Shown here: positions 26,243 through 35,430 of the stretch, in pieces
Layout of the letters: each line of letters opens with the position of its first letter
Position numbering within the stretch: the first letter of the stretch is position 1
Assembly: GCA_900469475.1 (NCBI GenBank)
Contig: UBXG01000002.1
Span: 160,760 to 224,759 of the forward strand
Direction of reading: 5' to 3'
From: Hyphomicrobiales bacterium
GTDB lineage: Bacteria; Pseudomonadota; Alphaproteobacteria; Rhizobiales; Rhizobiaceae
DNA: 64,000 bases
Translations under genes and position numbers: made by a program
The notes under the pieces: model-generated
Told to the model about the DNA's origin: nothing
Seen by the model: only the letters and a program-made list of their open reading frames with translations
Databases searched by the model: none

Positions 26243-27755
26243 TTGCCTGCTGCCCTGAATAATTCTGGCCCCTGGAGCGCGCGTCGCCCCCCTGCCCCTG
26301 GTTCAACAGAGACTGCTGCTGCGGCTGATTCGATCCGGAGTTGCGGCCGCCGTCCGACTGCTGGTCGGCATTGGACGCCAGGGTGACGGTGATGTTATCG
26401 ACCTGATAGCCTTGCGCGCGTAGCGCATCGACCATGCGGCTCTGATCGGCATGAAGCTGCCTGTAGGCTTCGCCGGTCTGCACCTTCAGATCGACGCTCA
26501 GCTGGTCTCCGGAAAGCCGCATGGTTGCCGTAACGTCGCCGAGATTGTCCGGACGTAGCTGGATCTTCAGCGTGTTGACGACCTTGCCGGTGCTCGTCAG
26601 GTTTGCGGCATTGGAAAGCGCCGAGCCCGGCTGCATCGCAGCCGACCATTCGCGGTCGCCCGCCAGGCTTCCGGCGACCAATGCCGAGTTGGTGGCAAGC
26701 CCGAGATAGCGACGCGAATCCAGTACGGTGACTGCCACCGCATCGCCGCCCGCAGCAGCGCCGACTTTGACATCGGCAACGTCATCACCGCTCTTGCTGA
26801 TCGACAGGTCGAGCGCGCCGCCGCGGCCATCCGCCCGCGCCAGGCGGAATGTTTGCGCGACATCCGTTCCCTTACCGTCATCCGGCAACGTCACAGCCGT
26901 GTCTGCGGCATCATTCGCAAATGCTGCCTTGCCTGATGACAATGCCTGGACCTTGGCATCGTCTGCCGTCTTGCCTGACTGCACCGCGCTACCCTGTGCC
27001 GTACTAACCTGCGTCGCAACGACGGGCTGCGCAACGTTCAGCAGCGACAGGGTATCGGAAATCGTATTGGCCGGCAGGCTGCCTTGCGTCGACGCAGACT
27101 TACCGTCATCCGCCGCCTGGACATCCTTTCCATCCTTCGCACCAGACGTCTTGCCGTCGCTCTTGACCGGCGCCGTCTGACCGTCCGCGGTCGCGACATC
27201 GGCCAACTGCTGCGCGATCTCGGCAAGCTGGTCGAGTGCGGCAGACTGCACCGGCACTTTGGCCGTATCGGTCGTGGGCATGGCGGGGTCTGTGGCTGCC
27301 GTAGGCTGATCGGCTCCGGTGGATGTCGCGCCGGCCTCACCCGCCGCTGCAGCTGCATTCTGCAGCGCGATCAGCGATTTCGAGAGCGACGAGGCGCCGG
27401 CAGGCTGCGAAGCTTTCGCGCCTTTGGCCAGGCCGGCGAGATTGGAAAGGTTGGTTCCGGAGGTATCGATCATCCCAACTCCGGCCTTGGTGCTGTCGTC
27501 GAAGGAGAGAGCTGCCGCGGCGGAGTTTCCCACGACCGTCTGTGCCGCACTTGCATCCTTATCGGCAGTCGTGTCCGCATTGGCGGAGGTATCGGCACCG
27601 GCATCGGAGCTTGAAGATTTGCCGCCATTGCCGAGCGAGCTCGTCAGCGCATCAATAAAACCCTTGCCGTCATCCTGCTTCGCCGAGCGGCCGCCTTTGG
27701 CAACCGCACGAATATCCGCCCCCGACGGGGCGCCGGACACACCGATGTCGTTCAT
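26145..27755 (-). CDS. fliK: flagellar hook-length regulator FliK (formerly MotD)
   Basis: 536 residues. A long low-complexity Ala/Asp/Ser/Thr region (about 1-370) precedes the compact C-terminal FliK domain (VVNTLKIQLRPDNLGDVTATMRLSGDQLSVDLKVQTGEAYRQLHADQ and LRAQGYQVDNITVTLA, motif order), then a Gln/Asn/Gly-rich tail. In S. meliloti this gene was first called motD and later reassigned as fliK. It follows motC with a 1-bp gap and controls the switch from hook to filament secretion. Confidence 0.92.
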   Translation of the reverse strand: MNDIGVSGAPSGADIRAVAKGGRSAKQDDGKGFIDALTSSLGNGGKSSSSDAGADTSANADTTADKDASAAQTVVGNSAAAALSFDDSTKAGVGMIDTSGTNLSNLAGLAKGAKASQPAGASSLSKSLIALQNAAAAAGEAGATSTGADQPTAATDPAMPTTDTAKVPVQSAALDQLAEIAQQLADVATADGQTAPVKSDGKTSGAKDGKDVQAADDGKSASTQGSLPANTISDTLSLLNVAQPVVATQVSTAQGSAVQSGKTADDAKVQALSSGKAAFANDAADTAVTLPDDGKGTDVAQTFRLARADGRGGALDLSISKSGDDVADVKVGAAAGGDAVAVTVLDSRRYLGLATNSALVAGSLAGDREWSAAMQPGSALSNAANLTSTGKVVNTLKIQLRPDNLGDVTATMRLSGDQLSVDLKVQTGEAYRQLHADQSRMVDALRAQGYQVDNITVTLASNADQQSDGGRNSGSNQPQQQSLLNQGQGGDARSRGQNYSGQQANGNDGNRSSGERSVEDGASGGLQRSRSGAVYL

Positions 27756-27756
27756 A

Positions 27757-29061
27757 TCAATGACTTTCCTGCTTCAACAGGCCGTCGATGGCATCCAGCT
27801 TCGAGCGGCTCGTCGTGACGAATGCGTTGAACGAAGAGTCGGCCTCCTGCCGCCCTCCCTCCGGGGCGGGAGCCGCGTTTGCCGAGGCTCCCTGCTCAAC
27901 ACCCGCCGTGCCGGGAGATTGGCCTCCCGCTTGATTCGTCACAGCAGCATCGTGTTCAGTCTTCTGTTGGTTGGGCAGGTTAGGAAAACTGCCTTGCCCG
28001 AGGCTTGCAGCATCGGGTGTTCGCAATATCTCCGCCGCGACGGCCTTTGCAGCGTCGCGCAATGCGCGGTCGCGCGCATTCAGCTCGCCCGCCGGCATCT
28101 GGTTCACATCGTCGATCGCCGCCTTCAATTCGGGCGTGGATACGCCCGCCACGCCGCCATAGAAGTTAGCCAGCGCACCAAAGGCATCGCCGCCGTCATT
28201 GGAGATCGCCTGAGCACGATTGGCCGCCAGCGCGGCAAGATCGGCCTTGCCGGCGATCGCGGCCCGGCGCGCCATGCGCAGATAGATCTCCCGCTGTCTC
28301 GGCGGGTCCATGAAGGACAGGATGTCGACGATGTCCTGCTGCTTCACGCCGGAATCGTGGTCCACCACCAGCTGCACGAAAAGATCGGCAAACTGGCTGG
28401 CGTAAGGCGAATGCAGAAAGCGCCGCGTATAACGCCGTGCATAATCTAATCCTTGCGGCACCATGCCCGCGTCGGCGCACAAAGCCAGCGAGCGGCGCAA
28501 TGCCGATTCCTCCACGATCGTGCCGGGTGCCATCAATCGCGCCCAGTCGTAGAGAGGCAAGGCTGCCTTGGCATTCTTGCCCGACATGACATTGCCCGCA
28601 ACTAGCGAGAGGTAGGGGCCGATCGGCTTGCCGCGATACTCCTTGGAGATGTCGACAAGCGTGTTGACGACAAGCAGACCCTTGCCGTTCAGATATTTCC
28701 TGAGCATATCCGCAACGCGATTGTCGAAATTGCCGTTGACGTCGCGTGACATCAGATATTCGAGCGTTTCGGGGTTGCCGCCGCTCATGGCGTAGATAAG
28801 AGCCGCATCGACGTTACGACTGTCCTCGAAGACGGATTTGTCCGCGCTGCGCAGCCGCTCATCTATGGTTCCGAGCAGAAAGCGCTGCATCTCTGCGGCA
28901 GAACTGTCGCCCGCGACAACGGAATCCTGTACGAATTCGAGCGAGCGCAGCATCTTGTAGAGCGGCAGACCGTCCTGTCTCTCAGCACTCGCAACCCCAG
29001 ACATCAGCATGCCGAGGGTGAGCGTGAGCGCAAGGCGATGACGATGCTGTTTGCGCGCCAT
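27757..29061 (-). CDS. motC: periplasmic motor protein MotC
   Basis: 434 residues with a signal peptide (RLALTLTLGMLMSGVASAE) and a largely helical mature domain (LPLYKMLRSLEFVQDSVVAGDSSAAEMQRFLLGTIDERLR, motif order). It ends in a disordered Gln/Ala/Gly-rich tail. MotC is a rhizobial periplasmic partner of MotB that modulates the proton channel and flagellar rotary speed. It lies between motB (3-bp gap) and fliK (1-bp gap). Confidence 0.93.
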   Translation of the reverse strand: MARKQHRHRLALTLTLGMLMSGVASAERQDGLPLYKMLRSLEFVQDSVVAGDSSAAEMQRFLLGTIDERLRSADKSVFEDSRNVDAALIYAMSGGNPETLEYLMSRDVNGNFDNRVADMLRKYLNGKGLLVVNTLVDISKEYRGKPIGPYLSLVAGNVMSGKNAKAALPLYDWARLMAPGTIVEESALRRSLALCADAGMVPQGLDYARRYTRRFLHSPYASQFADLFVQLVVDHDSGVKQQDIVDILSFMDPPRQREIYLRMARRAAIAGKADLAALAANRAQAISNDGGDAFGALANFYGGVAGVSTPELKAAIDDVNQMPAGELNARDRALRDAAKAVAAEILRTPDAASLGQGSFPNLPNQQKTEHDAAVTNQAGGQSPGTAGVEQGASANAAPAPEGGRQEADSSFNAFVTTSRSKLDAIDGLLKQESH

Positions 29062-29064
29062 GAA

Positions 29065-30492
29065 CTATCCCTGCTTGCCTTGACCGGACTTGCCCTTGCC
29101 CGAAGCCGGCTTGACGGGAGCTTGCGTTCCCGAAGCTGCGGGATCCGTCGCCGCCTGAGTAGAGGGACTCGCGATCAGGATCTCGATACGGCGGTTCGCA
29201 TCGTTGAATGGATCGTCGGGCAGCTTCAAACGTCGGTCCGCGAAGCCGGATACCTGCACAACCCGCTTCTCATCCAGTCCGCCGCTGGTCAGCATGTAAT
29301 AGGCGCTCTGGGCGCGATCGAGCGACAGACGCCAATTGTCGTTGCGGCCGCCGACCATATAGGGGCGCCCATCGGTATGGCCGCGGATCAGGATCGATCC
29401 CTTACGCTCCGCGAGAAGCTTGCCGATCTTCTCCATCGCCAGCACCATCTCGCGCCGGGGGACCGCCGAACCGATATTGAACATCGGATCGTTGGTCTGG
29501 TCGGAAATCGTGACCAACACCCCGCCTTCAGCCGCAGTCACCTGCAGCCCTTCGGCCAGCTGGCCGGCAACGCCCTTGATCTCAGCCTGAATTGCCTGTT
29601 GCAGATCCTTGGCTTCCTGCTGCTGCGCTTTCGTCGGCTGAGCATCCCCGTTTGCAGGCAAAGCGGCATTGTCTTCAGGGGTGGATGAGCCGCTTTGCGT
29701 ACCAGCCTTGGCAACCTGCTGAGCCTGCGTCTGTTTTTCCTGCGCCTTGCCGGCCGCTTGCTGCTCGCTCACCGTCGGCTGTTGTTCGGGCGTTTGCGGC
29801 TGATCGGCCGGCTGGCCGATGTCCGCAGCCGTTGCCTTCGACAAGGCGATGACTTCACCCTTGGGCGATTGATCCGACTTGGCGGACTGTTCCTCGTTCG
29901 CCTTCTTCGAAGCGCTGGAAACCTGCACCTGCTTGGTCCAGAAATCCGGATCGAACGGATCTCGATAGGCCTGGCCGCCATCCGCGCCCGTTGCCGGACC
30001 CGATTGAGCGGCACCGCCCTCACCCTTGGCGCTGACATTCGCCTGCTGACCGACTTCCTGTGCGATCTCGGCTAGCACCGAATAGGGATTCTCGAAGAAA
30101 TCCGCCTCGGAGTAATTCGTCTGGTCGCCCGATGTCGAGGTCAGGTCCTCACCGGTTTTGGCTGATTTGCCGTCGTTCGGCTTTTCCTGCGGCTTGTCGG
30201 ACTTCTGCTGGTTCTTTTCGCCCTGGGCCTGATCGACGGGCTTCTTGAGGCCCTTTTCCGTCGGCTTCTCGTCGGCGAGCTTGATGGGATTGAAATAAGA
30301 GGCCACCGAGGCCTTCGTTTCTTCGTTGGCGGCGTTCACCAGCCACATGACGAGGAAGAAGGCCATCATCGCGGTCATAAAGTCGGCATAGGCGATCTTC
30401 CAGGCCCCACCATGGCCGCCCTCGTGATCGCCGCCGCGGCGCTTGACGATGATAATCTCGTGCTTGCCGTGATTTTGATCGCCGTCGCTCAT
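29065..30492 (-). CDS. motB: flagellar stator protein MotB
   Basis: 475 residues, longer than enterobacterial MotB. A single membrane segment (WKIAYADFMTAMMAFFLVMW) carries the proton-channel Asp at about residue 37. A long charged/Gln-rich linker (about 65-260) follows, and a C-terminal OmpA-type peptidoglycan-binding domain contains GSILIRGHTDGRPYMVGGRN, NWRLSLDRAQSAYYML and GFADRRLKLPDDPFNDANRRIEILI. The extended linker is typical of rhizobial MotB, which binds MotC. Its start overlaps the FliH-like gene by 4 bp. motA is encoded separately at 50528. Confidence 0.95.
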   Translation of the reverse strand: MSDGDQNHGKHEIIIVKRRGGDHEGGHGGAWKIAYADFMTAMMAFFLVMWLVNAANEETKASVASYFNPIKLADEKPTEKGLKKPVDQAQGEKNQQKSDKPQEKPNDGKSAKTGEDLTSTSGDQTNYSEADFFENPYSVLAEIAQEVGQQANVSAKGEGGAAQSGPATGADGGQAYRDPFDPDFWTKQVQVSSASKKANEEQSAKSDQSPKGEVIALSKATAADIGQPADQPQTPEQQPTVSEQQAAGKAQEKQTQAQQVAKAGTQSGSSTPEDNAALPANGDAQPTKAQQQEAKDLQQAIQAEIKGVAGQLAEGLQVTAAEGGVLVTISDQTNDPMFNIGSAVPRREMVLAMEKIGKLLAERKGSILIRGHTDGRPYMVGGRNDNWRLSLDRAQSAYYMLTSGGLDEKRVVQVSGFADRRLKLPDDPFNDANRRIEILIASPSTQAATDPAASGTQAPVKPASGKGKSGQGKQG

Positions 30493-31121
30493 TTCAGGAT
30501 CTCTTTCAGACTGGCGGCCCAGGCGGACATACGGGTCACGAGAACGCTCTCGCCGATGGTGACGGTGAGATCGACATCATTGGCCTCGATATGCCGCAAC
30601 AGCGCGCCGTCGTCGCCGAGGCGGCTATGGAGAACCTCGAAGAGATAGCGCGGACCAGTGACCGAGATCGGCCCGACGCTGCCGTCGAGGATCGAAGCTT
30701 TGACCAGCTCGGCAAGATCGCCGACCGCCCTGGTCGTCAGCGTCTCGGTCATGATCGGCGCAAGGATGGCGGCGGCTTCCGTGCTGATCGCCTGCCCGAG
30801 CATTATGGCGACGCGGTTCATATCTGCCGCGATCTTTTCCGCCGCCTGCTCTTCGTAATATCTCCGCCGCGCATCCATTTCCGCGCGGAACGACTGGGCC
30901 ATGGCATCGAGTTCGGCCTGATGCTTCTGCGTCAGTTCCTGCGTCGCCGCCTCATGCCCCTCCGCATAGGCAGCGCGACGCTCGGCCTCGACATCAACGG
31001 GCGGCTCGCCTGGAATTTCAGCAAACTCGATCGGCTCCGGAAAGGCCATATCCTCGACATGCGACGGAGGAACCTGTTCGGCGCTGAAATCCTTGAGATA
31101 TCGAGATAGTGCCAAGCTCAC
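30489..31121 (-). CDS. FliH-like flagellar assembly protein (putative)
   Basis: 210 residues, no signal or membrane segment. An N-terminal Pro-rich stretch is followed by a charged coiled coil (about 45-100: AYAEGHEAATQELTQKHQAE) and a compact C-terminal domain (LAELVKASILDGSVGPISVTGPRYLFEVLHSRL, then DDGALLRHIEANDVDLTVTI). This order, coiled coil then a small alpha/beta domain ending in a functional-site beta strand, is that of FliH, the regulator of the FliI ATPase. No annotated fliH is otherwise present. The call rests on architecture and context. Confidence 0.5.
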   Translation of the reverse strand: MSLALSRYLKDFSAEQVPPSHVEDMAFPEPIEFAEIPGEPPVDVEAERRAAYAEGHEAATQELTQKHQAELDAMAQSFRAEMDARRRYYEEQAAEKIAADMNRVAIMLGQAISTEAAAILAPIMTETLTTRAVGDLAELVKASILDGSVGPISVTGPRYLFEVLHSRLGDDGALLRHIEANDVDLTVTIGESVLVTRMSAWAASLKEILK

Positions 31122-31362
31122 GCGCGCATCTCCCCATTCGCGCCGCAGAGGCGCTGCAAGTCGATGCCGGCAGCCGGCCGATCCATTTCCATTCTCAAAA
31201 CGTCGATCATCACGCTTCCGGTTTCCGTCATCAGGCAGCAGCGTCCGGGACCAATGTCACCGACACCTTACGCAACCAAGCCATTGCAAAGGACCGTAGG
31301 CAGTCAAACTTGTGCGAGGATGAATGCGATGCGGCATAGCCGATCCGAGTTCCGCCCGACGG

Positions 31363-32343
31363 TCATTTCGATTGAAGGATGATCAGAATCTTGCTCGCCA
31401 TGCTGTTGGCGATCGACAATGTCTGAACACCCATCTGCTGCGCTGTCTGCAGGGCACTCTGCCGCACCGAGGCCTCTTCCATGTTGGTGTCGACCAGGTC
31501 ACCGACGCTGCTCTTGATAGCGTCGCCAAGCTTGGAAATATAATCCGACTGGTCGGTGATGTTGGACGACATCAGACCCAAGGTCGAATCGGCAGACGTT
31601 GCCGATTTCAGAAGCGAATTGGTGACGTTGATCATGTCGGTCAACTCGTCGTCCGTCGTGCTGCTGGAGATCGAGATCTCCGTTCCACCTGATGGCGTCG
31701 AACCGCCGCTGGCGGCAAGGAGATAGTAGTTGCGAGCCGTCCCGCCGCTGGTTCCTGGAGCGCCGAGTGTGCTTGCGTCGACATTCTTCGTCAACAAACC
31801 TCGCGCCGGTTGCGCGGTATCGATCATCAGGGTTTGGGAGCTGTCATAATCGATCGTCGTAAAATTGATCTGTCCGCCTGTCCCCCGTGTGAAGTTGCTG
31901 ATCACCGATTGCTGCGTATTGGCTTGCTGCTCGGTGTTGTAGAGCCAGTTCTCACCGGAGAAGGATGCTGATTGGGCAACGGATTGCAGCTGGCTCTTGA
32001 GCTGCTGAATATCGGCGTTGATCGCATTCTTGTTTGTGCCCGATTCCTTGGCCGAAACCAGTTTGGACTGGATCTGGGTCAGCAGGCTGACGACCGTATC
32101 CATGGCGGTGGATGCGGTATCGACCTTCGAGGCGCCGAGACCAAGCGCGTCCGTGATCGTGGAAAGGCTGCTTCGGTCCGAGCGCATGGTGGTCGCCATC
32201 GACCAATAGGTGGGATCGTCGCTCGCCGTTTGAATGCGGTAACCGGACGAGACCTGCTGCTGCACGACATCGAGATCTTTGTTGATACCGCGCAGCACGG
32301 TCAGCGCCGCCGACGTGGAAGGATTCGTCGTCACATTGCTCAT
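31363..32343 (-). CDS. fourth, divergent flagellin
   Basis: 326 residues from the ATG at 32343; the open frame further upstream is not protein-like. Flagellin N-domain SNVTTNPSTSAALTVLRGIN, then QQQVSSGYRIQTASDDPTYWSMATTMRSD, and C-domain DTNMEEASVRQSALQTAQQM. It is clearly less similar to the other three flagellins in the window: the middle carries about 20 additional residues, and the C terminus is ILIILQSK instead of the S(I/V)LxLFK/R end. It keeps the shared upstream leader element and is probably a minor filament subunit. Confidence 0.93.
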   Translation of the reverse strand: MSNVTTNPSTSAALTVLRGINKDLDVVQQQVSSGYRIQTASDDPTYWSMATTMRSDRSSLSTITDALGLGASKVDTASTAMDTVVSLLTQIQSKLVSAKESGTNKNAINADIQQLKSQLQSVAQSASFSGENWLYNTEQQANTQQSVISNFTRGTGGQINFTTIDYDSSQTLMIDTAQPARGLLTKNVDASTLGAPGTSGGTARNYYLLAASGGSTPSGGTEISISSSTTDDELTDMINVTNSLLKSATSADSTLGLMSSNITDQSDYISKLGDAIKSSVGDLVDTNMEEASVRQSALQTAQQMGVQTLSIANSMASKILIILQSK

Positions 32344-32401
32344 CTGAAAATCCGTAATTCCATTGGAACTGGCAAGCCGGGCCGATCCGGCAGCAACGAT
32401 T

Positions 32402-32413
32402 GGCCTCATGCCC
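32402..32413 (-). promoter_or_regulatory. flagellin leader element upstream of the fourth flagellin
   Basis: On the minus strand this reads GGGCATGAGGCC followed by a CCGG about 20 bp on, 59 bp before the start codon. It matches the elements before the other three flagellin genes in sequence and spacing. Confidence 0.45.
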
Positions 32414-32599
32414 ACCAGCGGGAAACATCCCAGCACGGCCCGTCGCTGAAGCGCGGCCCGGCAACCGCTTAGTAGGAGAACGAACGCCGGACCTGCGCAT
32501 AAACTGCAAATCAATTAGCGGCAACGTTAACAAAAGCTTATACGCGGCGACAAGAGGGAAATGCCGCCGCGCGATCGCAACGCAAGCTCCGGTCAAGGC

Positions 32600-33517
32600 T
32601 CACTTGAAGAGAGCGAGAACGTTTTGTGCGCTCGAATTGGCAATCTGCAGCGATTGGATTGCCAGTTGTTGCTGCGTCTGCAGCGCGGACAGCTTGCTCG
32701 ACTCCTCTTCCATGTTCGCATCGACGAGCTTGCCGACACCGGAATCAATGGTGTCGTGCAGGGTGGAAACGAAGCTCGTCTGCAGGTCGATGCGCGTCGA
32801 AAGCGAACCGAGTTGCGAGGCCGTGCTCGTCATAGCATCGAGAGCGCCCTGAATGAGATTCATGGCCTTGCCGATGTCCCCGCCCGTCATGTTGGTGATA
32901 TCGAGACTGAAGACGGAATAGGACGTACCGCTGATATTCTGCTGAGTGCCCAGAATACCGGAACTGGTATCGATCGTACCGCCGCTTGCGCCGAACAGCA
33001 CGTTGCCTTGCGAACCTGTGTCGAAGGCGTAACTGGTGCTGTTGACGGAAACCGTACCGTTATTATTGCGCACGAAGGAGGAAACGACGGAAGCCGAGGC
33101 GCCATTCGCCGCATACATCCAGTTTTGCCCGGAGAAGGATGCGGACTGTGCAATGCTTTCCAGCTGCTGCTGGAGCTGAGTAACCTCCTCCTGGATATCA
33201 GCCTTCGAAACACTGCTTTCGGTTGCCGCGACCAGTTTGTCCTTGATCTGTTGAACAACTGTGATGGCGTTGTCCATTGCGGCATATGCCGTATCGACCT
33301 TGGCCGCACCCAGGCCCAATGCATCGGACACGGCGGAAAGCGCGCCATTGTCGGAACGCATGGTTGTCGCGATCGACCAATAAGCGGCATTGTCGGCTGC
33401 CTTCGCAACCTTATAGCCCGAGGAAACGCGGCTCTGCGTATCCTGCAGATTCGTGTTGATGCCGCGCAGGGTCTGGAGAGCGGACATCGCCGCGTCGTTG
33501 GTGAGGATACTGGTCAT
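32600..33517 (-). CDS. flaC: flagellin (third of four)
   Basis: 305 residues from the ATG at 33517 (MTSILTNDAAMSALQTLRGI). N-domain SSGYKVAKAADNAAYWSIAT and C-domain DANMEEESSKLSALQTQQQL are typical rhizobial flagellin. It is less similar to flaA and flaB than they are to each other. It is exported by the flagellar system and polymerises into the filament. It lies back to back with the decarboxylase gene, which separates it from flaB. The symbol follows order within the array and is tentative. Confidence 0.92.
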   Translation of the reverse strand: MTSILTNDAAMSALQTLRGINTNLQDTQSRVSSGYKVAKAADNAAYWSIATTMRSDNGALSAVSDALGLGAAKVDTAYAAMDNAITVVQQIKDKLVAATESSVSKADIQEEVTQLQQQLESIAQSASFSGQNWMYAANGASASVVSSFVRNNNGTVSVNSTSYAFDTGSQGNVLFGASGGTIDTSSGILGTQQNISGTSYSVFSLDITNMTGGDIGKAMNLIQGALDAMTSTASQLGSLSTRIDLQTSFVSTLHDTIDSGVGKLVDANMEEESSKLSALQTQQQLAIQSLQIANSSAQNVLALFK

Positions 33518-33942
33518 CGAAAAGTGCCCCTTATGGCTGACTTTGGAAGGGACATTCCGGTCTGCGGCCGGGAACGGCAATCAGCCTCATGCTTGTTAAC
33601 CGGCTCTTAGGAGAGGTTAACCAACCGTTGCGTTAGCCGCAACTGACAGCAATAGAGTTAATAAAAGGTTAATGCCGCCCGCAAAAGTTAACGGAAGTAG
33701 CTATTCCGCCGATGACCATCCTGCAGCGCTTGCCTTGCCATTCCTTGAACAGGAAAGGAGCTGATCCGCCCGGCATGCGCCGACATGCTATTTTCCATCC
33801 GCGCGGCCGTCTGAAGGAATGCAAGAAGCCACGTCAGCCTCGCGCCATCTTCGGCGTCGTAGATAGGCCAGCCCGGGCCGGGCAAAGAGGCCGGCATTTT
33901 ATCGGTAGCACTCCGATGACGGTGGCCGCATGCGAGGTTCAG
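33518..33942. other. intergenic region between flaC and the decarboxylase gene
   Basis: It holds the divergent promoters for flaC (minus) and for the decarboxylase/ATP-grasp pair (plus), the flaC leader element at 33582-33600 and the shared GGGACATTCCGG block at 33549-33560. The decarboxylase frame stays open from 33712, but the translated leader is basic, unlike the family, and has no good start signal. No other gene is visible. Confidence 0.6.
33582..33600 (-). promoter_or_regulatory. flagellin leader element upstream of flaC
   Basis: Minus strand GTTAACAAGCATGAGGCTG, then ATTGCCGTTCCCGG and, nearer the gene, CCGGAATGTCCC (33549-33560). It starts 65 bp before the start codon. A near copy lies at the same distance upstream of flaB. 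Confidence 0.55.
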
Positions 33943-35430
33943 ATGTTCAGTTTGCAAGAGACCGGAGGGGGGGCGGTCGATCGCCACGAGCGAACAAGTC
34001 TCGACCCCGACGACTGGCAGGCCCTGCGCAAGCAAGGCCACCGGATGCTCGACGACATGTTCGATCATCTCCAGACACTCGCAACGAAGCCAGTCTGGCA
34101 GCGCGCTCCCTCTCCCGCTCGTGCCAACTTCGATGTTCCGTTGCCCACCGAAGGCAGCAATCTGGCTGACGTCCACGCCATTTTTCGGGAGTACATCCTC
34201 CCCTATGGCAGCGGCAACATTCACCCGGGGTTCATGGGCTGGGTCCAGGGCGGTGGCACCGTTACCGGCATGCTCGCCGAAATGCTCGCCGGCGGGCTGA
34301 ATGCCAATCTCGGCGGACGCGATCACATGCCGATCGAGGTCGAGCGCCAGATCATCCGCTGGACGCGCGAGATCTTCTCGTTTCCGGAAACGGCAGGCGG
34401 TATATTCCTGACCGGCGCATCGCAGGCCAATTTCGTCGCGGTGCAGATCGCCAGATGCCGCAAGCTCGGCCGCGATGTTCGTGCAACCGGTCTGTCCGAC
34501 GAATCCCGGCTCGTCGCCTATGCCTCGAGCGAAGTACATGGCTGCGTTCCCCGGGCCTTCGAAATGTCCGGCATCGGCAGCAATCAGCTTCGGCGCATTG
34601 CCGTCAACGAACTCGGCCAGATCGATATCGATGCGCTGGAACAAGCAATCCTCCGCGACGAACAGGAAGGCTTCACGCCGTTCCTCCTCATCGGCAGTGC
34701 TGGAACAGTCAACACCGGCGCGGTCGATGACCTCGTGGCCCTGCGCGGCATCGCCGACGCCCGTGATCTTCATTTTCATGTCGACGGCGCACTCGGCGCT
34801 CTTGGCGTTCTCAGCGAGGAGCTCGCGCCTTTGTTTGCGGGGATCGAAGCCTGCGATTCGCTCGCTTTCGATTTTCACAAGTGGGGTCAGGTACCCTATG
34901 ATGCCGGCTTCCTCCTGGTGCGGGACAGCGAGTGGCAACGGCAAACCTTTGCTTCGGATGCCGCCTATCTGAGCCGCGCAGCCACCGGACTTGCCGGTGG
35001 GGACTGGTGGCCCTGCGACTACGGTCCGGATCTTTCCCGTGGCTTCAGGGCGCTGAAGACCTGGTTCACGCTGAAAACCTATGGCGTTAAAGCGTTGGGG
35101 GACTCAATGAGCGCCAATTGCAGGCTAGCCCGCCGACTGGCCGAGCGCATCGAACAGGAACCTACCCTCAAACTACTCGCGCCCGTCGCCCTCAACATCG
35201 TCTGCTTCGCCTATGTTGGTGCCGACGGATCGATGCCGGCATTGGTCAATTCCCACATTGTCGAGCGTCTCCACGCCGAAGGCCGCGTCGCCCCGTCCCT
35301 GACCCATCTGAACGGTCAGCCCGCAATTCGCGCGGCGATCGTAAACCACCGTACCCGACAGACTGACATCGACGCGCTCGTTCGGAGCGTTTTGACAATC
35401 GGCTCCCAACAGGATCTTCCGCAATGCTGA
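33943..35430 (+). CDS. pyridoxal-phosphate-dependent group II amino acid decarboxylase
   Basis: 495 residues from the ATG at 33943, chosen for GAGG five bases upstream; ATG 33916 is an alternative. Group II decarboxylase features are all visible: PLP phosphate region FLTGASQANFVAVQIAR, HGCVPRAFEMSGIG, GSAGTVNTGAVDDL, the pyridine-binding Asp in HFHVDGALGALG (about 281) and the Schiff-base Lys in DFHKWGQVPYDAG (Lys about 313). The substrate cannot be read from sequence; members act on aromatic amino acids, glutamate, aspartate or diaminobutyrate. Its stop overlaps the start of the next gene by 7 bp. It lies between two flagellin genes in the opposite orientation, so it looks inserted into the array. 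Confidence 0.9.
   Translation: MFSLQETGGGAVDRHERTSLDPDDWQALRKQGHRMLDDMFDHLQTLATKPVWQRAPSPARANFDVPLPTEGSNLADVHAIFREYILPYGSGNIHPGFMGWVQGGGTVTGMLAEMLAGGLNANLGGRDHMPIEVERQIIRWTREIFSFPETAGGIFLTGASQANFVAVQIARCRKLGRDVRATGLSDESRLVAYASSEVHGCVPRAFEMSGIGSNQLRRIAVNELGQIDIDALEQAILRDEQEGFTPFLLIGSAGTVNTGAVDDLVALRGIADARDLHFHVDGALGALGVLSEELAPLFAGIEACDSLAFDFHKWGQVPYDAGFLLVRDSEWQRQTFASDAAYLSRAATGLAGGDWWPCDYGPDLSRGFRALKTWFTLKTYGVKALGDSMSANCRLARRLAERIEQEPTLKLLAPVALNIVCFAYVGADGSMPALVNSHIVERLHAEGRVAPSLTHLNGQPAIRAAIVNHRTRQTDIDALVRSVLTIGSQQDLPQC

Noticed and set aside
33712..33942. 77-residue N-terminal extension of the decarboxylase
   Set aside because: Basic, low-similarity leader with no ribosome binding site at 33712; the ATG at 33943 has GAGG upstream and gives the family's length.
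33688..34944. 418-residue open frame on the minus strand opposite the decarboxylase
   Set aside because: Would place a continuous minus-strand gene between flaC and flaB, but the translation lacks any domain and the PLP decarboxylase motifs on the plus strand are complete.
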